A stretch of DNA of 64,000 bases, taken from Moringa oleifera. Lineage: Eukaryota; Streptophyta; Magnoliopsida; Brassicales; Moringaceae. Made by a program: the position numbers and the translations under genes. The DNA is taken from NCBI GenBank assembly GCA_021397835.1, contig JAJFZO010000065.1:2439501-2503500 (forward strand), read 5' to 3'. Of the stretch, positions 45,121-60,658 are shown piece after piece. How positions within the stretch are numbered: position 1 is the stretch's first letter; every line of letters begins with the position of its first letter. The notes beneath the pieces were generated by a model. That model worked only from the letters and a program-made list of their open reading frames with translations. It did no database searches and was not told the origin of the DNA.

Positions 45121-46148
45121 TCTCACGAAGAGTTCGATCTTGGCTCAGGATGAATGCTGGAGGCATGCTTAACACATGTAAGTCGGATGAGAAGTGGTGT
45201 TTCCAGCGATGGACAGGTGAGTAACGCGTGAGAACCTATCCTTGGGAGGGGAACAACAGCTAAAAATGGCTGCTAAAGCCCCATAGGCTGAGGAGTAAAA
45301 GGAAGAATCTACCCAAGGAGGGGCTCGCGTCTCATTAGCTAGTTGGTGAGGCAATAGCTTACCAAGGCGATGATTAGTAGTTGCTCTGAGAGGATGATCA
45401 GCCACATTAGGACTAAGACACGGTCCAGACTCATACGAGAGGTAGTAGTGGGGAATTTTTTGCAATGGGCAACAGCCTGACGGACTAATACGGCGTGGAG
45501 GTAGAAGGCCCATAGGTCGTGAACTTCTTTTCCCGGAGAAGAAGCAATGACGGTATCTTAGGAATAAGCATCGGTTAACTTGTGCTAACCGCCGCGATAA
45601 TACAGAGGATGCAAGCGTTATCCGAAATGATTGGGCGTAAAGCTTTATAGGTGGCTTTTTAAATCTGTCGTCGAATCCCAGGGCTCAACCCTAGACAGGC
45701 GACAGAAACTGCCAAGCTGAAGTACGGTAAGGGCAGAGGGAATTTTTGGTGGAGTGATGAAATCTGTAGAGATCGGAAAGAACACCAACGGCGAAAACAC
45801 TTTGTTGGGCCGACACCGACACTGAGAGACAAAAGCTGTGAGAGCAAATAGGATTAGATTCCTAGTAGTCCTAGCTGTAAACGATGACTACTAAGCACTG
45901 TGCGTATCGACCCACGCAGTGCTATAGCTAACGCGTTAAGTATCTTGGCTGGGGAGTATGTTCACAAAAATGAAACTCAAAGGAATTGACAGGGGCCCGC
46001 ATAAGTGGTGTAGCATGTGGTTTAATTCGATGCAAAGCGAACAACCTTACCAGGGCTTGACATGCCGCGAATCCTCTTGAAAGAGAGGGGTGCCTTCGGG
46101 AACGCGGACATAGGTGGTGCATGGCTATCGTCAACTCGTGCCGTAAGG

Positions 46149-46182
<34 letters not shown>

Positions 46183-46611
46183 GTGTTTAGTTGCCATTGT
46201 TGAGTTTGGAACCCTAAGCAGACTTTCGATGATAAGCCGGAGGAAGGTGAGGATGACGTCAAGTCATCATGCCCCTTATGCCCTGGGCGACACACATGCT
46301 ACAATGGCTAGAACAAAGGGTCACGATCCTGCGAGGATGAGCTAACGTCAAATACCCGTCTTCAACTCGAATTACAAGCTGCAACTCGCCTGCATGAAGC
46401 CGAAATCACTAGTAATCGTTGGTTAAACATACAATGGTGAATTCATTTTCAGGCCTTGTACACACCACCCATCACACTATGGGAGCTGGCCATGCCCGAA
46501 GTCGTTACATTAACCGTGAGAAGAGGGATGCCAAAGGCAGGGCTAGTGACTAGAATGAAGTCATAACAAGGTAGCCGTACTGGAAGGTGCAGCTGGATCA
46601 CCTCCTTTTCA
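45121..46611 (+). rRNA. rrn16: 16S rRNA pseudogene
   Basis: Full-length plastid 16S (about 1,491 nt) from the AGAGTTCGAT start to the CCTCC anti-Shine-Dalgarno end. Universally conserved sites are damaged: the 530 loop (normally GTGCCAGCAGCCGCGGTAA) has substitutions and lost bases near 45580-45600. The 790-region GATTAGATACCC motif reads GATTAGATTCC, and the decoding region ACCGCCCGTC reads ACCACCCATC near 46465. It cannot be a working rRNA. Protein frames across it are spurious. Confidence 0.95.
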
Positions 46612-47051
46612 CGGACCGACCCATCGTCTCTACCTTGTAGGAACTACGAGATCACCCCAAGGAAACCTTCAGTACCTAGGGGTCGTAGACCAACCATAAA
46701 ACCCTATTCAATAAGTGGAATGCAGTAGCTGTCCACTCTCAGGTTGGGCAGTAAGGGTTGAAAAAGGATAATCACTCATTCTTAAAACCAGCATTCAAAA
46801 AAGTCGGGGCAAAAAAAGGGGGGAAAGCTCTCCGTTCCTGATTCTCCTATAGCCGGATTCTCCGAAACCATAAGAATCCATAGTTAGAATGGGATTCCAA
46901 CTCGGTACCTTTTGAGATTTTGAGAAAAGTTGCTCTTTGGAGAGCATAGTACGATGAAAGTTGTAAGCTGTGTTTAGGAGGGAGTTATTGATTATCGTTG
47001 GCCTTTATGGTAGAATTAGTTGGGGGCTTGATACACGGTGGTTTACCCTGT
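46612..47051. other. collapsed 16S-trnA spacer
   Basis: Starts as the 16S-trnI spacer and, at about 47028, jumps into the 3' end of the trnA intron. trnI-GAU with its intron, and the trnA 5' exon with most of its intron, are gone. Confidence 0.8.
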
Positions 47052-47086
47052 GGCGGATGTCAGCAGTTCGAGTCCACTTATCTCTA
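47052..47086 (+). pseudogene. trnA-UGC: trnA-UGC 3' exon only
   Basis: 35 nt matching the T-arm and acceptor half of plastid alanine tRNA (GGATGTCAGC-like start). Two T-arm or acceptor changes. No 5' exon. Confidence 0.82.
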
Positions 47087-47243
47087 ACTCGTGAACTTAG
47101 TCGATACAAAGCTATATGATAGCACCCAATTTTTTCGATTCAGCAGTTTAATCTATGATTTCTCATTCATTAAAGTTAATAAGATGAGATCCTTCCATTT
47201 ACCAGTACCTTAGAATGTCATAGCCTTAAAGTTAAAGGCAAGG

Positions 47244-49718
47244 TTCAAACTAGGAAAGGCTTACGGTGGATACCTAGGCACCCAGAGACGAGGAAGGGCA
47301 TAGTAAGTGACGAAATGCTTCGAGGAGTTGAAAATAAGTGTAGATCCGGAGATTCCCAAATAGGTCAACCTTTCGAACTACTGCTGAATCCATGGGCAGG
47401 CAAGAGACAACTTGGCAAAGTGAAACATCTTAGTAGCCAAAGGAAAAGAAAGCAAAAGCGATTCCTGTAGTAGCGGCAAGCAAAATGGGAGCATCCTAAA
47501 TTGTGAAAATGAGGTTGTGGGAGAGCAATAAAAGCGTCGTGCTTCTGGGTGAAACGATGGAGTGCTGCACCCTAGATTGCAAGAGTCTAATAGCCGAAAG
47601 CATCGTTAGCTTATGCTCTGACCCAAGTAGCATGGGCACGTGTAATCCCGTGTGAATCAGCAAGGACCATCTTGCAAGGCTAAATACTCCTGGGTAACCG
47701 ATGGTGAAAAAAACCCCCATAAGGGAATGAAATAGAACATGAAACCGTAAGCTCCCAAGCAGTGGGAGGAGCCCAGGGCTCTGACCGTGTGCCTGTTGAA
47801 GAATGAGTCGATGACTCATAAGCAGTGGCTTCGTTAAGGGAACCCACCAGAGCTGTAGTGAAAGTGAGTCTTCATAGGGCAATTGTCAGTACTTATGGAC
47901 CCGAACATGGGTGATCTATCCATGACCAGGATGAAGCTTTGATAAAACTAAGTGGATGTCTGAACTGACTGATGTTGAAGCATCAGTGGATGAGTTATGG
48001 TTAGGAGTGAAATGCCACTCGAACCTAGAGTTAGCTGGTTCTCCCCGAAATGTGTTGAGGCGCAGCAATTGATTGGACATCTAGGGGTAAAGCATTGTTT
48101 TAGTGCAGGTCGCGAGAGCAATACCAAATCGAGGCAAACTCTGAATACTAGATATGACCTCAAAATAATAGGGGTTAAGGTCGGCCAGTGAGACGATGGG
48201 GGATAAGCTTCATCGTCGAGAGGGAAACAGCCGGATCACGAGCTAAGGCCCCTAAATGATCGCTCAGTGATAAAGGAGGTAGGGGTGCAGAGACAACCAA
48301 AAGGTTTGCCTAGAAGCAGCCACCCTTGAAAGAGTGCATAATAGCTCACTGATTGAGCATTCTTGCGCCGAAGATAAATGAGGCTAAGCGATCTACCAAA
48401 GTTGTGGGATGTAAAAATGCATCAGTAGGGGAGTGTTCCGCCTTAGAGGGAAGCACACGCGTGAGCAAGGGTGGATCAAACGGAAGCGAGAACGTCGGCT
48501 TGAGTAATGCAAACATTGGTGAGAATCCAATGCCTAGAAAACCCAAGGGTTCCTCCATAAGGTTCGTCCACGGTGGGTGAGTGAGGGCCTAAGATTAGGC
48601 CGAAAGGCATAGTCGATGGATAACAAGTGAAAATTCTTGTACTATCCTTTATTGATCCCAAGGGATAGAGGAGGCTAGGTTAGCCGAAAGATGGTTATCG
48701 GTTCAAGGACGCAAGGTGCCTCTACTTTTTCAGGGAAAGAAGGGGTTGAGAAAATACCCTGAGCCAATGTTTGAAAAGGGTACCTATACCCGAAACCAAC
48801 ATAGGTGGGTAGGTAAAAAATACCTAGGGGCACGAGACAACTCTCTCTAAGGAACTCGGCAAAATAGCCCCGTAACTTCGAGAGAAGGGGTGCCTCCTCA
48901 CAAAGAGGATTGCAGTGACCAGGCCCAGGTGACTGTTTACCAAAAACACAGGTCTCTGCAAAGTCGTAGGACCATGTATGGAGGCTAATGCCTGCCAAGT
49001 ACCAGAAGGTCAAGGAAGTTGGTGACCTAATGACAAGGGAACCGACGATGAAAGGCCTGATGAACGGCTGTCGTAATTATAATGGTCCTAAGGTAGCGAA
49101 ATTCCTTATCAAGTAAGTTCTGACTAGCATGAAAGGCGTAACGATCTAGGCACTGTCTCAAAGAGAGGCTCGGTGAAATAAACATGTCTGTGAAGATGTA
49201 GACTGCCAGCACCTAGATAGAAAGACCCAATGAAGCTTCACTATTCCCTGGGATTGGCTTTGGGCTTTTCTTATGCAGCTTAGGTGGACGATGAAAAAGG
49301 CCTCCTTCCGGGGGGACTTGAGCCATCAGTGAGATACCAATCTAGAAGAGCTAGAATTCTAACCTTATGTCAGGACCTACGAGCCAAGGGACAGTCTCAA
49401 GTAGACAGTTTCTATGGGGCGTTGGCCTCCTAAAAGGTAACTAAGGCATGCAAAGGTTTCCTCAGGCTGGATGGAGATTGGCCCTCGAGTGCAAAGGCAG
49501 AAGGGAGCTTGACTGCAAGACCTACCCGTCGAGTCGGGACAAAAGTTGGCCTTAGTGATCCGACAGTGCCGAGTGGAAGGGCCGTTGCTCAACAGATAAA
49601 AGTTACTCTAGGGATAACAGGCTGATCTTCCCCAAGAACTCACATCGACGGGAGGGTTTGGCACCTCGATGATGACTCTTCGCCACCTGGGCCTGTAATA
49701 TGTTCCAAGGGATGGCAG
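47244..49718 (+). rRNA. rrn23: 23S rRNA pseudogene, 3'-truncated
   Basis: Plastid 23S from its usual TTCAAAC start. Missing are the last few hundred nucleotides (after the TTCCAAGGG at about 49711-49718). Two internal deletions are apparent: about 28 nt at 47700 and about 66 nt near 48773, judged against remembered angiosperm 23S. Many C-to-T and G-to-A changes throughout. Protein frames here are spurious. Confidence 0.93.
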
Positions 49719-49816
49719 GGCGAAGGCCTTTGGTGTCCCCTTCAATCAAGAATTGAAGCCTCACAATCACTAGCCAATATGCTTTTCTCACATGCCTTTC
49801 TTCATTCATGGTTTGA

Positions 49817-49937
49817 TATTCTGGTGTCCTAGGCATAGAGGAACAACACCAATCCATCTCGAACTTGGTGGTTATACTCTACTGCGGTGACGATACTATA
49901 GGGGAGGTCTTGCAAAAAAATAGCTCGACACCAAGAT
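49817..49937 (+). rRNA. rrn5: 5S rRNA pseudogene
   Basis: 121-nt plastid 5S with scattered changes that weaken helices. The 4.5S gene that should lie between 23S and 5S is absent; 49719-49816 appears to be 4.5S-5S spacer. Confidence 0.9.
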
Positions 49938-50200
49938 GATAAAAAGCTGAACACCTCTCATTCTTATTACCTTTTTAATATGAAAAAGAAAAAAATGAAA
50001 AATGAAAAGGTCATGTTATTCAAAACCAAAACCCCAATTATGAAATCCCTTCTCTCCTACTTCACACCTCGGAACGCATTGTTCTTATAGAGAGAAAGGC
50101 CTTTCACGTCTTCTTAACTCGAAATGAAATGGCTGGGGAAAGGAAAAGTTCCTTTTTTTTTTAGGGTACTCTTGGGAACAGATCTAATGGAGACGGGGAA

Positions 50201-50274
50201 AGGCCTATAGCTCAGAGGATTAGAGCACGTGGCTACGAACCATGGTGTCAGGGGTTCGAATCCCTCCTCGCCTA
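50201..50274 (+). tRNA. trnR-ACG: trnR-ACG
   Basis: 74-nt arginine tRNA with an ACG anticodon, downstream of 5S as normal. Changes at acceptor positions 1 and 72-73 and in the anticodon stem. Flanking 49938-50200 is spacer. Confidence 0.9.
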
Positions 50275-50882
50275 TAACCAGCCTAAAAGGGGAAGGCCTT
50301 TCCCTCTGAGGGTAGAAAATCATGAATGGGATAGTGGACTCAAAACCATGGAACTTAGGGGTGGGTTTTTTATCGAAATGGAGTCACCTTACTTTTTATT
50401 TAGATTTAAAATTTATTGAAAATTTTTTTTCACCATATAGTATTAGTATTCCCGGCATGAATCAGCATATTTTTTTTCACGCCCTGTAACTCTTCCTCAA
50501 ACAAGGAATAGTAAAGCAAGTACAAGTATTAGTAGCATAGCAAAAATACGTTCCTCATCATTAAATTAATATGTTTACTCACGGCAATTATGACCTCTTG
50601 GGAAAATCGATGACTGCATCTTTGATGCACTTGTTAGTATTAGTACATATGATAATTCTTAATTGGCTAGTTGTAAATAGCCCCAAGACTATGGAACAAA
50701 GGATTATCCCAGACCTACACCAAGGTGTTGACGTTGATTCTCAAATTACGCAAAACAGAATGTGATACGATGAGATAGAATGCAATAGAAATAGGGAACG
50801 GGTTTCCTATTCTTAATGGTCAAAGCGAACCGTTTCCTTTCATTCTGACATTCTGAATTCTTTAATTCGAAATGAATCAAAT
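50275..50882. other. trnR-trnN spacer
   Basis: Standard inverted-repeat spacer. It holds one open frame of 64 codons (50571-50765) that I do not recognise and do not regard as a gene. Confidence 0.7.
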
Positions 50883-50954
50883 CTTCCCAATTAGGATTCG
50901 AACCTATGACCAGTCAGTTAACAGCCGACTGCTCTACCACTGAGCTACTGAGGA
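50883..50954 (-). tRNA. trnN-GUU: trnN-GUU
   Basis: 72-nt asparagine tRNA with a GUU anticodon between trnR-ACG and ycf1. The T-stem and acceptor have C-to-T changes. The 50955-51277 interval to ycf1 is spacer. Confidence 0.9.
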
Positions 50955-51277
50955 ATAACGGGAGATTAGATCTCATAGAGTTCAATTCCCGTTCTCAACC
51001 GATGACCAATATGAACTCGAAGTTTCCTTCGTAACCCCCGAAACTTCTTCGTAGTGGCTTCGTTCCATGCCTCATTTCATAGGGAACCTCAAAGTGGCTC
51101 TATTTCATTATATTCCATCCATATCCCAATTCCATTCATTTAATATCCCTTTGGTGTCATTGACATAAGAGATGTCATTTCTAGTCTATCTCTTTCTATT
51201 TCTATATATGAAAAGTTTCAAAATCATCATATAATAATCTAGAATTGAAATAGAAAAGAAAAAAAGGGAGGTTTGTG

Positions 51278-52136
51278 ATGATTTTTAAATCTTTTATACT
51301 AGGTAATCTAGTATCCTTATGCATGAAAATAATTAGAAAAGATTTTTGACCATATTCTTCATAGGGCCTTCTTATCTCTTCCTTCTCTGAGCTCGGGTTA
51401 TGGAAGAAGGAGAAGAAGGAACTGAGAAAAAGGTATCAGCAATAACTGGTTTTATTGTGGGATAACTCATGATGTTCATACGATCTATTATGCGCCTCTG
51501 CATTTAGCATTGGGTAGACCTCATACAATAACTGTCCTAGCTCTACTGTATCTTTTGTTTCATTTCTTTTGGAACAATCACAAACACTTTTTTTATTATG
51601 GATCTACTACCAGAAATTCAATGCGTAATCTTCGCATTCAATGTGTATTCCTGAATAGTCTCATTTTTCAATTATTCAACCATTTCATTTTACCAAGTTC
51701 AATGTTAGCCAGATTAGTCAACATTTATATGTTTCGATGCAACAACAAGATGTTATTTGTAGCAAGTAGTTTTGTTGGTTGGTTAATTGCTCACATTTTA
51801 TTCTTGAAATGGGTTGGATTGGTATTAGTCTAGATACAGCAAAATAATTCTATTAGGTCTAATGTACTTATTCGATCTAATAATTATAAGTAGCTTGTGT
51901 CAGAATTGAGAAATTCTATGGCTCAAATCTTTAATATTCTCTTATTTATTACCTTTGTCTACTATTTAGGCAGAATACCGTCACCCATCTTTACTAAGAA
52001 ACTAAAAAGAATCTCAGAAACGGAAGAAGGGGGGGAGGACTAAATAGGACCAAAAGGTATCCACCGAAGAAGATCCTTTTCCTTCTCTTTTTTTTGGAAG
52101 AAAGGGAGGATCCGAACAAAATCGATGAAACGAAAG
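51278..52136 (+). pseudogene. ycf1: ycf1 (TIC214) 5' fragment
   Basis: N-terminal membrane part of the plastid import protein Ycf1. It starts MIFKSFILGNLVSLCMKII. About 30 nt are deleted near 51345. The open block 51510-51833 contains [20 protein letters not shown] and [20 protein letters not shown], ending where Trp is TAG. It is cut at about 52136, after the GSTEEDP-like acidic stretch, and joins ndhF. This may derive from the short ycf1 copy at the IRb/SSC border. Confidence 0.92.
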
Positions 52137-52858
52137 ATGAATAAAAAGGCTTATATAAAAAAGATGCTATAAATATTCTGAAATAAGCTGTACTAACTGA
52201 AAAAGTTGCATTTGTCAAAAATTCATACCAATCATTTTTTTTAAAATTTTGATGTAAAAGGTTTATAGACGGAGTTAACAATTTTGATAATATATCAAAA
52301 TCTATTCCTTCTTAAGTAAAAGGAATTCCTATGGCTCCAACAAACAAACTAAATATAACCAATACAAGCATAGGAAATAGGATAGTATTGTTCGATTCAT
52401 GGGGATAAGACAAAGTCGTCTTAACGCCAAAATGAGTAATAGTAATAAAAGTTCTATTTCTTACATTACTAACAATTCGATATGTCTTTTTCCAAAAAAA
52501 AAAGAAGCTCTTTCGGTATTATTCATTGTTAATAAAGGTACTAAACGAAAATTTTTGTTAATCCTTTTTGGTACTTTTTTACCCCGTAGAGATATTGAAT
52601 AGAAAGAGCTACTTTTTTTCCACTGCAATTTTAAAAATGAATGTTTAAATGTCTTTCAAAAGTAAGTAAATATATCCGAAATATATAAAATGCAGTTAAT
52701 CCAGTTGTGGAATAAGCTATTACTGCAAAAATCAGTGAATACAACCAACTATCATTAATAATTTCATCTTTGGACCAAAAACAAGCAAGGGGGGAATACC
52801 ATAAAGAGAAAGCGCACCTAATAAAAAAAGCAGTTTTTGTAATTGACACATGCTTTCA
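52137..52858 (-). pseudogene. ndhF: ndhF internal fragment
   Basis: Antiporter-like membrane subunit of the NDH complex; only about 720 nt of the C-terminal half remain. Recognisable are [39 protein letters not shown] and [20 protein letters not shown]. Frameshifts lie between these blocks. Both ends are cut, by ycf1 on the left and ycf3 intron 2 on the right. Confidence 0.92.
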
Positions 52859-54502
52859 AAAAATTAATATTTAATATAATAATCAGTTTTATCTCATCTT
52901 TTCTCCCACCTTCAAAAAAATATATAATAAATAAATAAATAAATAAAGCATAGGCATTTCAACTATTGTTAGAATTTTTTGAAAGGTAACTATCTCGGTT
53001 TCATATAGAAATTTATATAGAATCTTTGAAAAATACTTTTCTTCATAAAATAAAAAAAAGACCTACTGTCTTTAGGATCTGATGCTACACTGCTGCTCAA
53101 TACCTTAGAGGATCGACTCTATTATATAAGTGAATTCCTAACTTTTATCTGATATCATGGCATAAATAAGCAGTTCTTATTGTTTCAGTCCAAAACCTTG
53201 CTAATTGATCTTTACGGTGCTTTCTCTATCAATTAGATCCTTTATCCATAGAATAAAGTATTAGACATATTTATTCTTCATATTTCGACTTCCATGAAGT
53301 TTATTTCTTTGCTACAGCTGATAAAATCATTTTTTGGATGATGCATATGTAGAAAGCCTTTTCTTTTTAAGTATTTAATTTACTAGCTGCTCTTTCTTTC
53401 CTTTTTTCTATAGTGGAGATAGTCGCACGTAATGACAAATCACAACCATATTATTAAAAGCTTATGGTAAGAAAGGGTTTCGTTCTAATACCCAAAAAAT
53501 AATATTCTAAAGCTTTCCTATGTTCTCCGTTACTTGTGTGGATAAGGCCTATGTTATAAAGTATATAGCTTCGATCATAGGGATTAATTTCTAGTCGCAT
53601 AGCTTCATAATAATTCTGTAATGGTTTCGCATAATTTCCTTCAGATTTAGCCAACATCCATTACGGTCGTCATTTGATTTAAAGAATTCTTTGTTCCAGA
53701 ACCGTACATGAGATTTTCATCTCATACGGCTCCCCCTTTATGTGCATAATGAGAATAATATATGGAAGTTGATGTCATTATGAACTAGACAGGGGTAATG
53801 TCTTTATAAGAAATCTCTAGCCAACCTTCCTGCAAAAGATCTTTTTTTAACACCAAGCGTGTTGATATTAGATAAAAATAAAAAAATAAACTCCAACAAT
53901 TTCTTTGTTCTCAACGCCTCTTAATCTCCAGGAGTTAGTCACTTTAACAGTCTTCAATGGTTACATGGGCATCCAAAGTACGAATAAGATGGATGTTTGT
54001 GGTCCCAACCATTTTTTTCAGTCCCGATCTCGATGAAGGAAAAAGAGTAATTTATAACAAAGTTTTTGTGTTGTTGATTTCTAGGTGTAGTGCTTCTTCC
54101 CCTATGCCACCTATTGGTATTAGTGTAGTAAGATTGACCTGCAATACAGAATCCATAGGTGTAATACTAGAATCGACAATTGAAGCATCTGAGGCTGCAT
54201 TAATTCTGGATACACAATAGAAGGGATTGTTTGATTTATATTAAAAACTCCACCTTCAACAAGCGTAGATTTATTTCAATAATCTTTTTTCTTTCTATCT
54301 TGAATCATATGTCTTTTTCCTATTCCTAAGACTAAGAGCGAAAAATAAAAAATAATAATAATGATAATCAAATCGCACCATCTTTGTAATAGGTAAATGC
54401 CTCTTTTTCTCTTGAAGTTGTTAGGATTATTGGTAATAAGATATTGGCTACAATTGAAAATGTTTTATCAATAAAATTTACATTTATACGCGATCTAGGC
54501 AT
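52859..54502 (-). pseudogene. ycf3: ycf3 (pafI) exons 2 and 1 with introns, copy C
   Basis: Intron 2 (cut at 52858) to about 53428, exon 2 about 53429-53658, intron 1 to 54378, exon 1 54379-54502. Exon 2 is nearly full length and keeps [20 protein letters not shown] and [10 protein letters not shown], unlike copy B. A 1-nt change in its last third shifts frame. Exon 1 has no stop. Exon 3 is missing. Confidence 0.92.
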
Positions 54503-55190
54503 AGGTAGTAATCCATTCCATAACTCTTTTCATTACCTCTCATGAGAAAATTATCCCACAAACAAAGGAATTGTATAATACGAACTAACATGAAAGCATA
54601 CTCATTAAAATTAAAAAAAAAAACCTTCTTAACTCTTTTTTTGACAGGAATCAATAAAAAATAAGAAATATTTGATTTGTTTGAATTCGATTCGATTTCA
54701 TCAAAATTTATTAGTATCAGAATGAAAATGACTATTCCGACTTCATCGAAGTTAAAGAATCAAAGAATACATTAGGATAATTCGAAAAGTTTTGATTAAA
54801 TTATGGGAAAAATAATCGAAGAATCGTTCTATGATGAAAATAGAATAACCCCCACCCCTCACCCCATTTTCATTTTTTTTTTGTTTTGTGCATAGCAGAT
54901 ATACACTATACAATCAAATTTCAAATATAAATATATAAATAAAAAAGAAAAATCCCTTAAATAATTTAGGAATTTGTAATAGATCCGTGAGGTATTTGTA
55001 ATAGATCTACGGGGTAAGGTGCTATTGTTGAGGGGTCTAAAACTGTAAAGGAATTTTAGAATTCTTATGGAAATGGAATTAAAATTAGAGTCTAAAGAGA
55101 ATTATGAGCTAAAGGTATCCACATAGTCAAAAAAAAAAAAAAAGGAATAACTCGTTATTCACCTGGGTGCTCAGTCATAATTATTATGTA
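54503..55190. other. ycf3-trnS spacer, second copy
   Basis: Matches 3736-4397 with many substitutions and small indels, including a locally duplicated AATTTGTAATAGAT motif at about 54970-55010. No gene seen. Confidence 0.78.
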
Positions 55191-55277
55191 GGAGAGATGG
55201 CCGAGTGGTTCAAGGCGTAGCATTGGAACTACTATTTAAGCTTTTGTTTACTGAGGCTTCGAATCCCTCTCTTTTTG
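55191..55277 (+). tRNA. trnS-GGA: trnS-GGA, copy 2
   Basis: 87-nt serine tRNA with an intact GGA anticodon. The acceptor and D-arm are closer to consensus than copy 1, but the variable-arm and T-arm bases are changed. Confidence 0.88.
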
Positions 55278-55515
55278 TACTTTCAACTAATTCACCAGTC
55301 TTCCGTTATTGACCACAATGTATTAAATCAAACAATAATTGATACCAAACAGTTAGACCTTAGACCTTTCTTTGATATGGATTCTCTATTCTTAATTTCT
55401 TTGATACGTATCCCTTACCTTGTGCCCCTTTACTTAACCTTAACTTAGGTAAAAAAAAAGGGGGGGGGGGCAAGGTTGTACGAAGTCTTGTTTTGTTATT
55501 TTAAAAAAGTTAGGT

Positions 55516-55788
55516 TTAAGTCTGATGAGAATAATATTCTACGACATGTAATTCATTGATTTTTAAACCAGCCCATTTCCTATCTATTATTTGATTGACT
55601 AATCCTTCATATTGGAATGTGTGAAGAGTCAAATGTTTAGCAATTTCTCATGGGTGGATGAATTAAGAAAATTTTGAATCAACACTCTAGATTTTTATTC
55701 ATCCATCACTGTAATAATATCTCGGGATTTGCAGTGATAACTTGGTATATCTACTATACTACCATTAACTAAACTATGTTTATGGTTA
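55516..55788 (-). pseudogene. rps4: rps4 3' fragment, copy 2
   Basis: C-terminal 90 or so codons of S4, ending at 55516. Cut at about 55788 in the HRHILVN region. Has its own frameshift (lost base after KHL) and stops not seen in copy 1. Confidence 0.88.
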
Positions 55789-56096
55789 ACTATTAATTAG
55801 ATTCCCCCTCTGGTTATCCAATTTAATTCAAGACTCAGTCAATAGATACTACATTAGTAGTGGAAAGGCTATCATATTAGGATTTACCGATTCCTTTCCA
55901 CTTTCCACTACTCTAAGATTTCCTTGAATCCTAGACGCAAGAATTTACAACACTTTAGAAAACCTCCATAGGTTTAGAATCAAAAAAGTATCAAGAGTCT
56001 TTCTCCCATGCTTGCTTTTGCTGGAGAAAATTAGGCGAGTTATATCAGCAAAAAAAAAAAAAAAAAGAATCGACAATTTGGCGTCTTTTGTTGATC
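55789..56096. other. petN-trnC spacer, second copy
   Basis: Matches 23041-23342. It begins abruptly after rps4, so petN and psbM are not present beside it. Contains an A-run at about 56052-56066. Confidence 0.78.
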
Positions 56097-56167
56097 AGGC
56101 GACACCCAGATTTGAACTAGGGAAAAAGGATTTGCAGTCCCCCACCTTATCACTCGGCCATGCCTCC
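56097..56167 (-). tRNA. trnC-GCA: trnC-GCA, copy B
   Basis: 71-nt cysteine tRNA with GCA anticodon intact. Acceptor base changes at both ends; otherwise nearer to consensus than copy A. Confidence 0.88.
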
Positions 56168-57244
56168 AAAACGATACAAACTAGATGAAAATCTTCCCTT
56201 CTATTGGAAAAACAAAATGTGGATTTTCAGTCACAAAAGCCAAAGTTCAGGACAAATTGGAACCATTAACTATTGACTGTAAATTTATGAACCATTCTTG
56301 GATTTGAATTTCAAATTGTCTTTCCTTAATGATATAAGAAAATCCAAATGGATATATAACTAATCAGTATTGATTTTTTTTCAATTTTCAATAAAAATTA
56401 AAAAATCCTTCTCAATTTCAATTATAACAGCAATTATGAGTATATGTAAACCCAAAAGCATAAGTTGGTATATAACTATAGCCATCTAATGGGATATTTT
56501 ATCTGTATAGGATACCTATAGGAAATTATCAAGAAATTATCATGCTTCAATTTTGCATTGAATAGATTGAAGAGAAAATAGTATTTTTGATAGAGCACGG
56601 CATGTGCTATCCCGAATAGAACTGTAATGCAATAAAAGAAAAAAGAGACACATATATATCTGCACATTTTATTTTAATAAAAAAAGAAATGTAAGCTTTT
56701 TTACTCACTTCAATGATATTCTAAAAATTTTATGAAAAAAAAAAGAATAGGTAAAAAGATTTCTCTTCTCTATGAATCATTTTTTGAACAATGGAATACA
56801 CGAAAAAGCCAAGTGTTAGAAAAATCAACTTTATATTTATTGTTTCTGATTATTATGTCTTTATCTTTGTAAATAGATCAAATCATGAATACGTTTATTT
56901 TTTTGGTATTCAATTGGATTGGAATATGTAATATCATAATAATGGTAGAAATTGAATTACTTTTTTTTTTTTTTGATATTCTATACAAAACTCCATGAGT
57001 CTAAGTGGCATTTATCAATTTTTTTCCATTTGTATCTTTCTGTTATAAATTCAAATTTGAGTATAATCTTTATTCCTTCGTTCCTACGTATTTCATACAT
57101 TACATATATATATGGAGTTGGGTAAAATTTCATGTGATTTAGTAAACATAATATAAATTCCATTATTGCTAAATCAAATCATATGAATATGATTCGATAA
57201 AGAATGAGAAATGAGATTTTTCGATAAATGGAAAATTGAAAAAA
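56168..57244. other. trnC-rpoB spacer, second copy
   Basis: Matches 23414-24482 throughout. The region matching the 97-codon frame of the first copy carries in-frame stops here. Confidence 0.75.
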
Positions 57245-60487
<3,243 letters not shown>

Positions 60488-60658
60488 TCATATAGTATCT
60501 AAACTAAGTAATTCTATGACATCGGTGTGAATGCGAGTCTCTCCGATTCAACTAGGACCATAGTTCCTGACCTAAAATTCTACGCAAATCAAGATCAAGA
60601 AAAAGAAGTTTTCCAATCATTGACTCACACTCATTGTCGAATCCCACTTGGCCGATTA

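Noticed and set aside
45169..49857. Many protein frames on both strands across the rRNA region
   Set aside because: They overlap 16S, 23S and 5S and result from GC-richer rRNA sequence having fewer stops.
50571..50765. 64-codon frame in the trnR-trnN spacer
   Set aside because: No recognisable domain; this interval is ordinary spacer in plastid inverted repeats.
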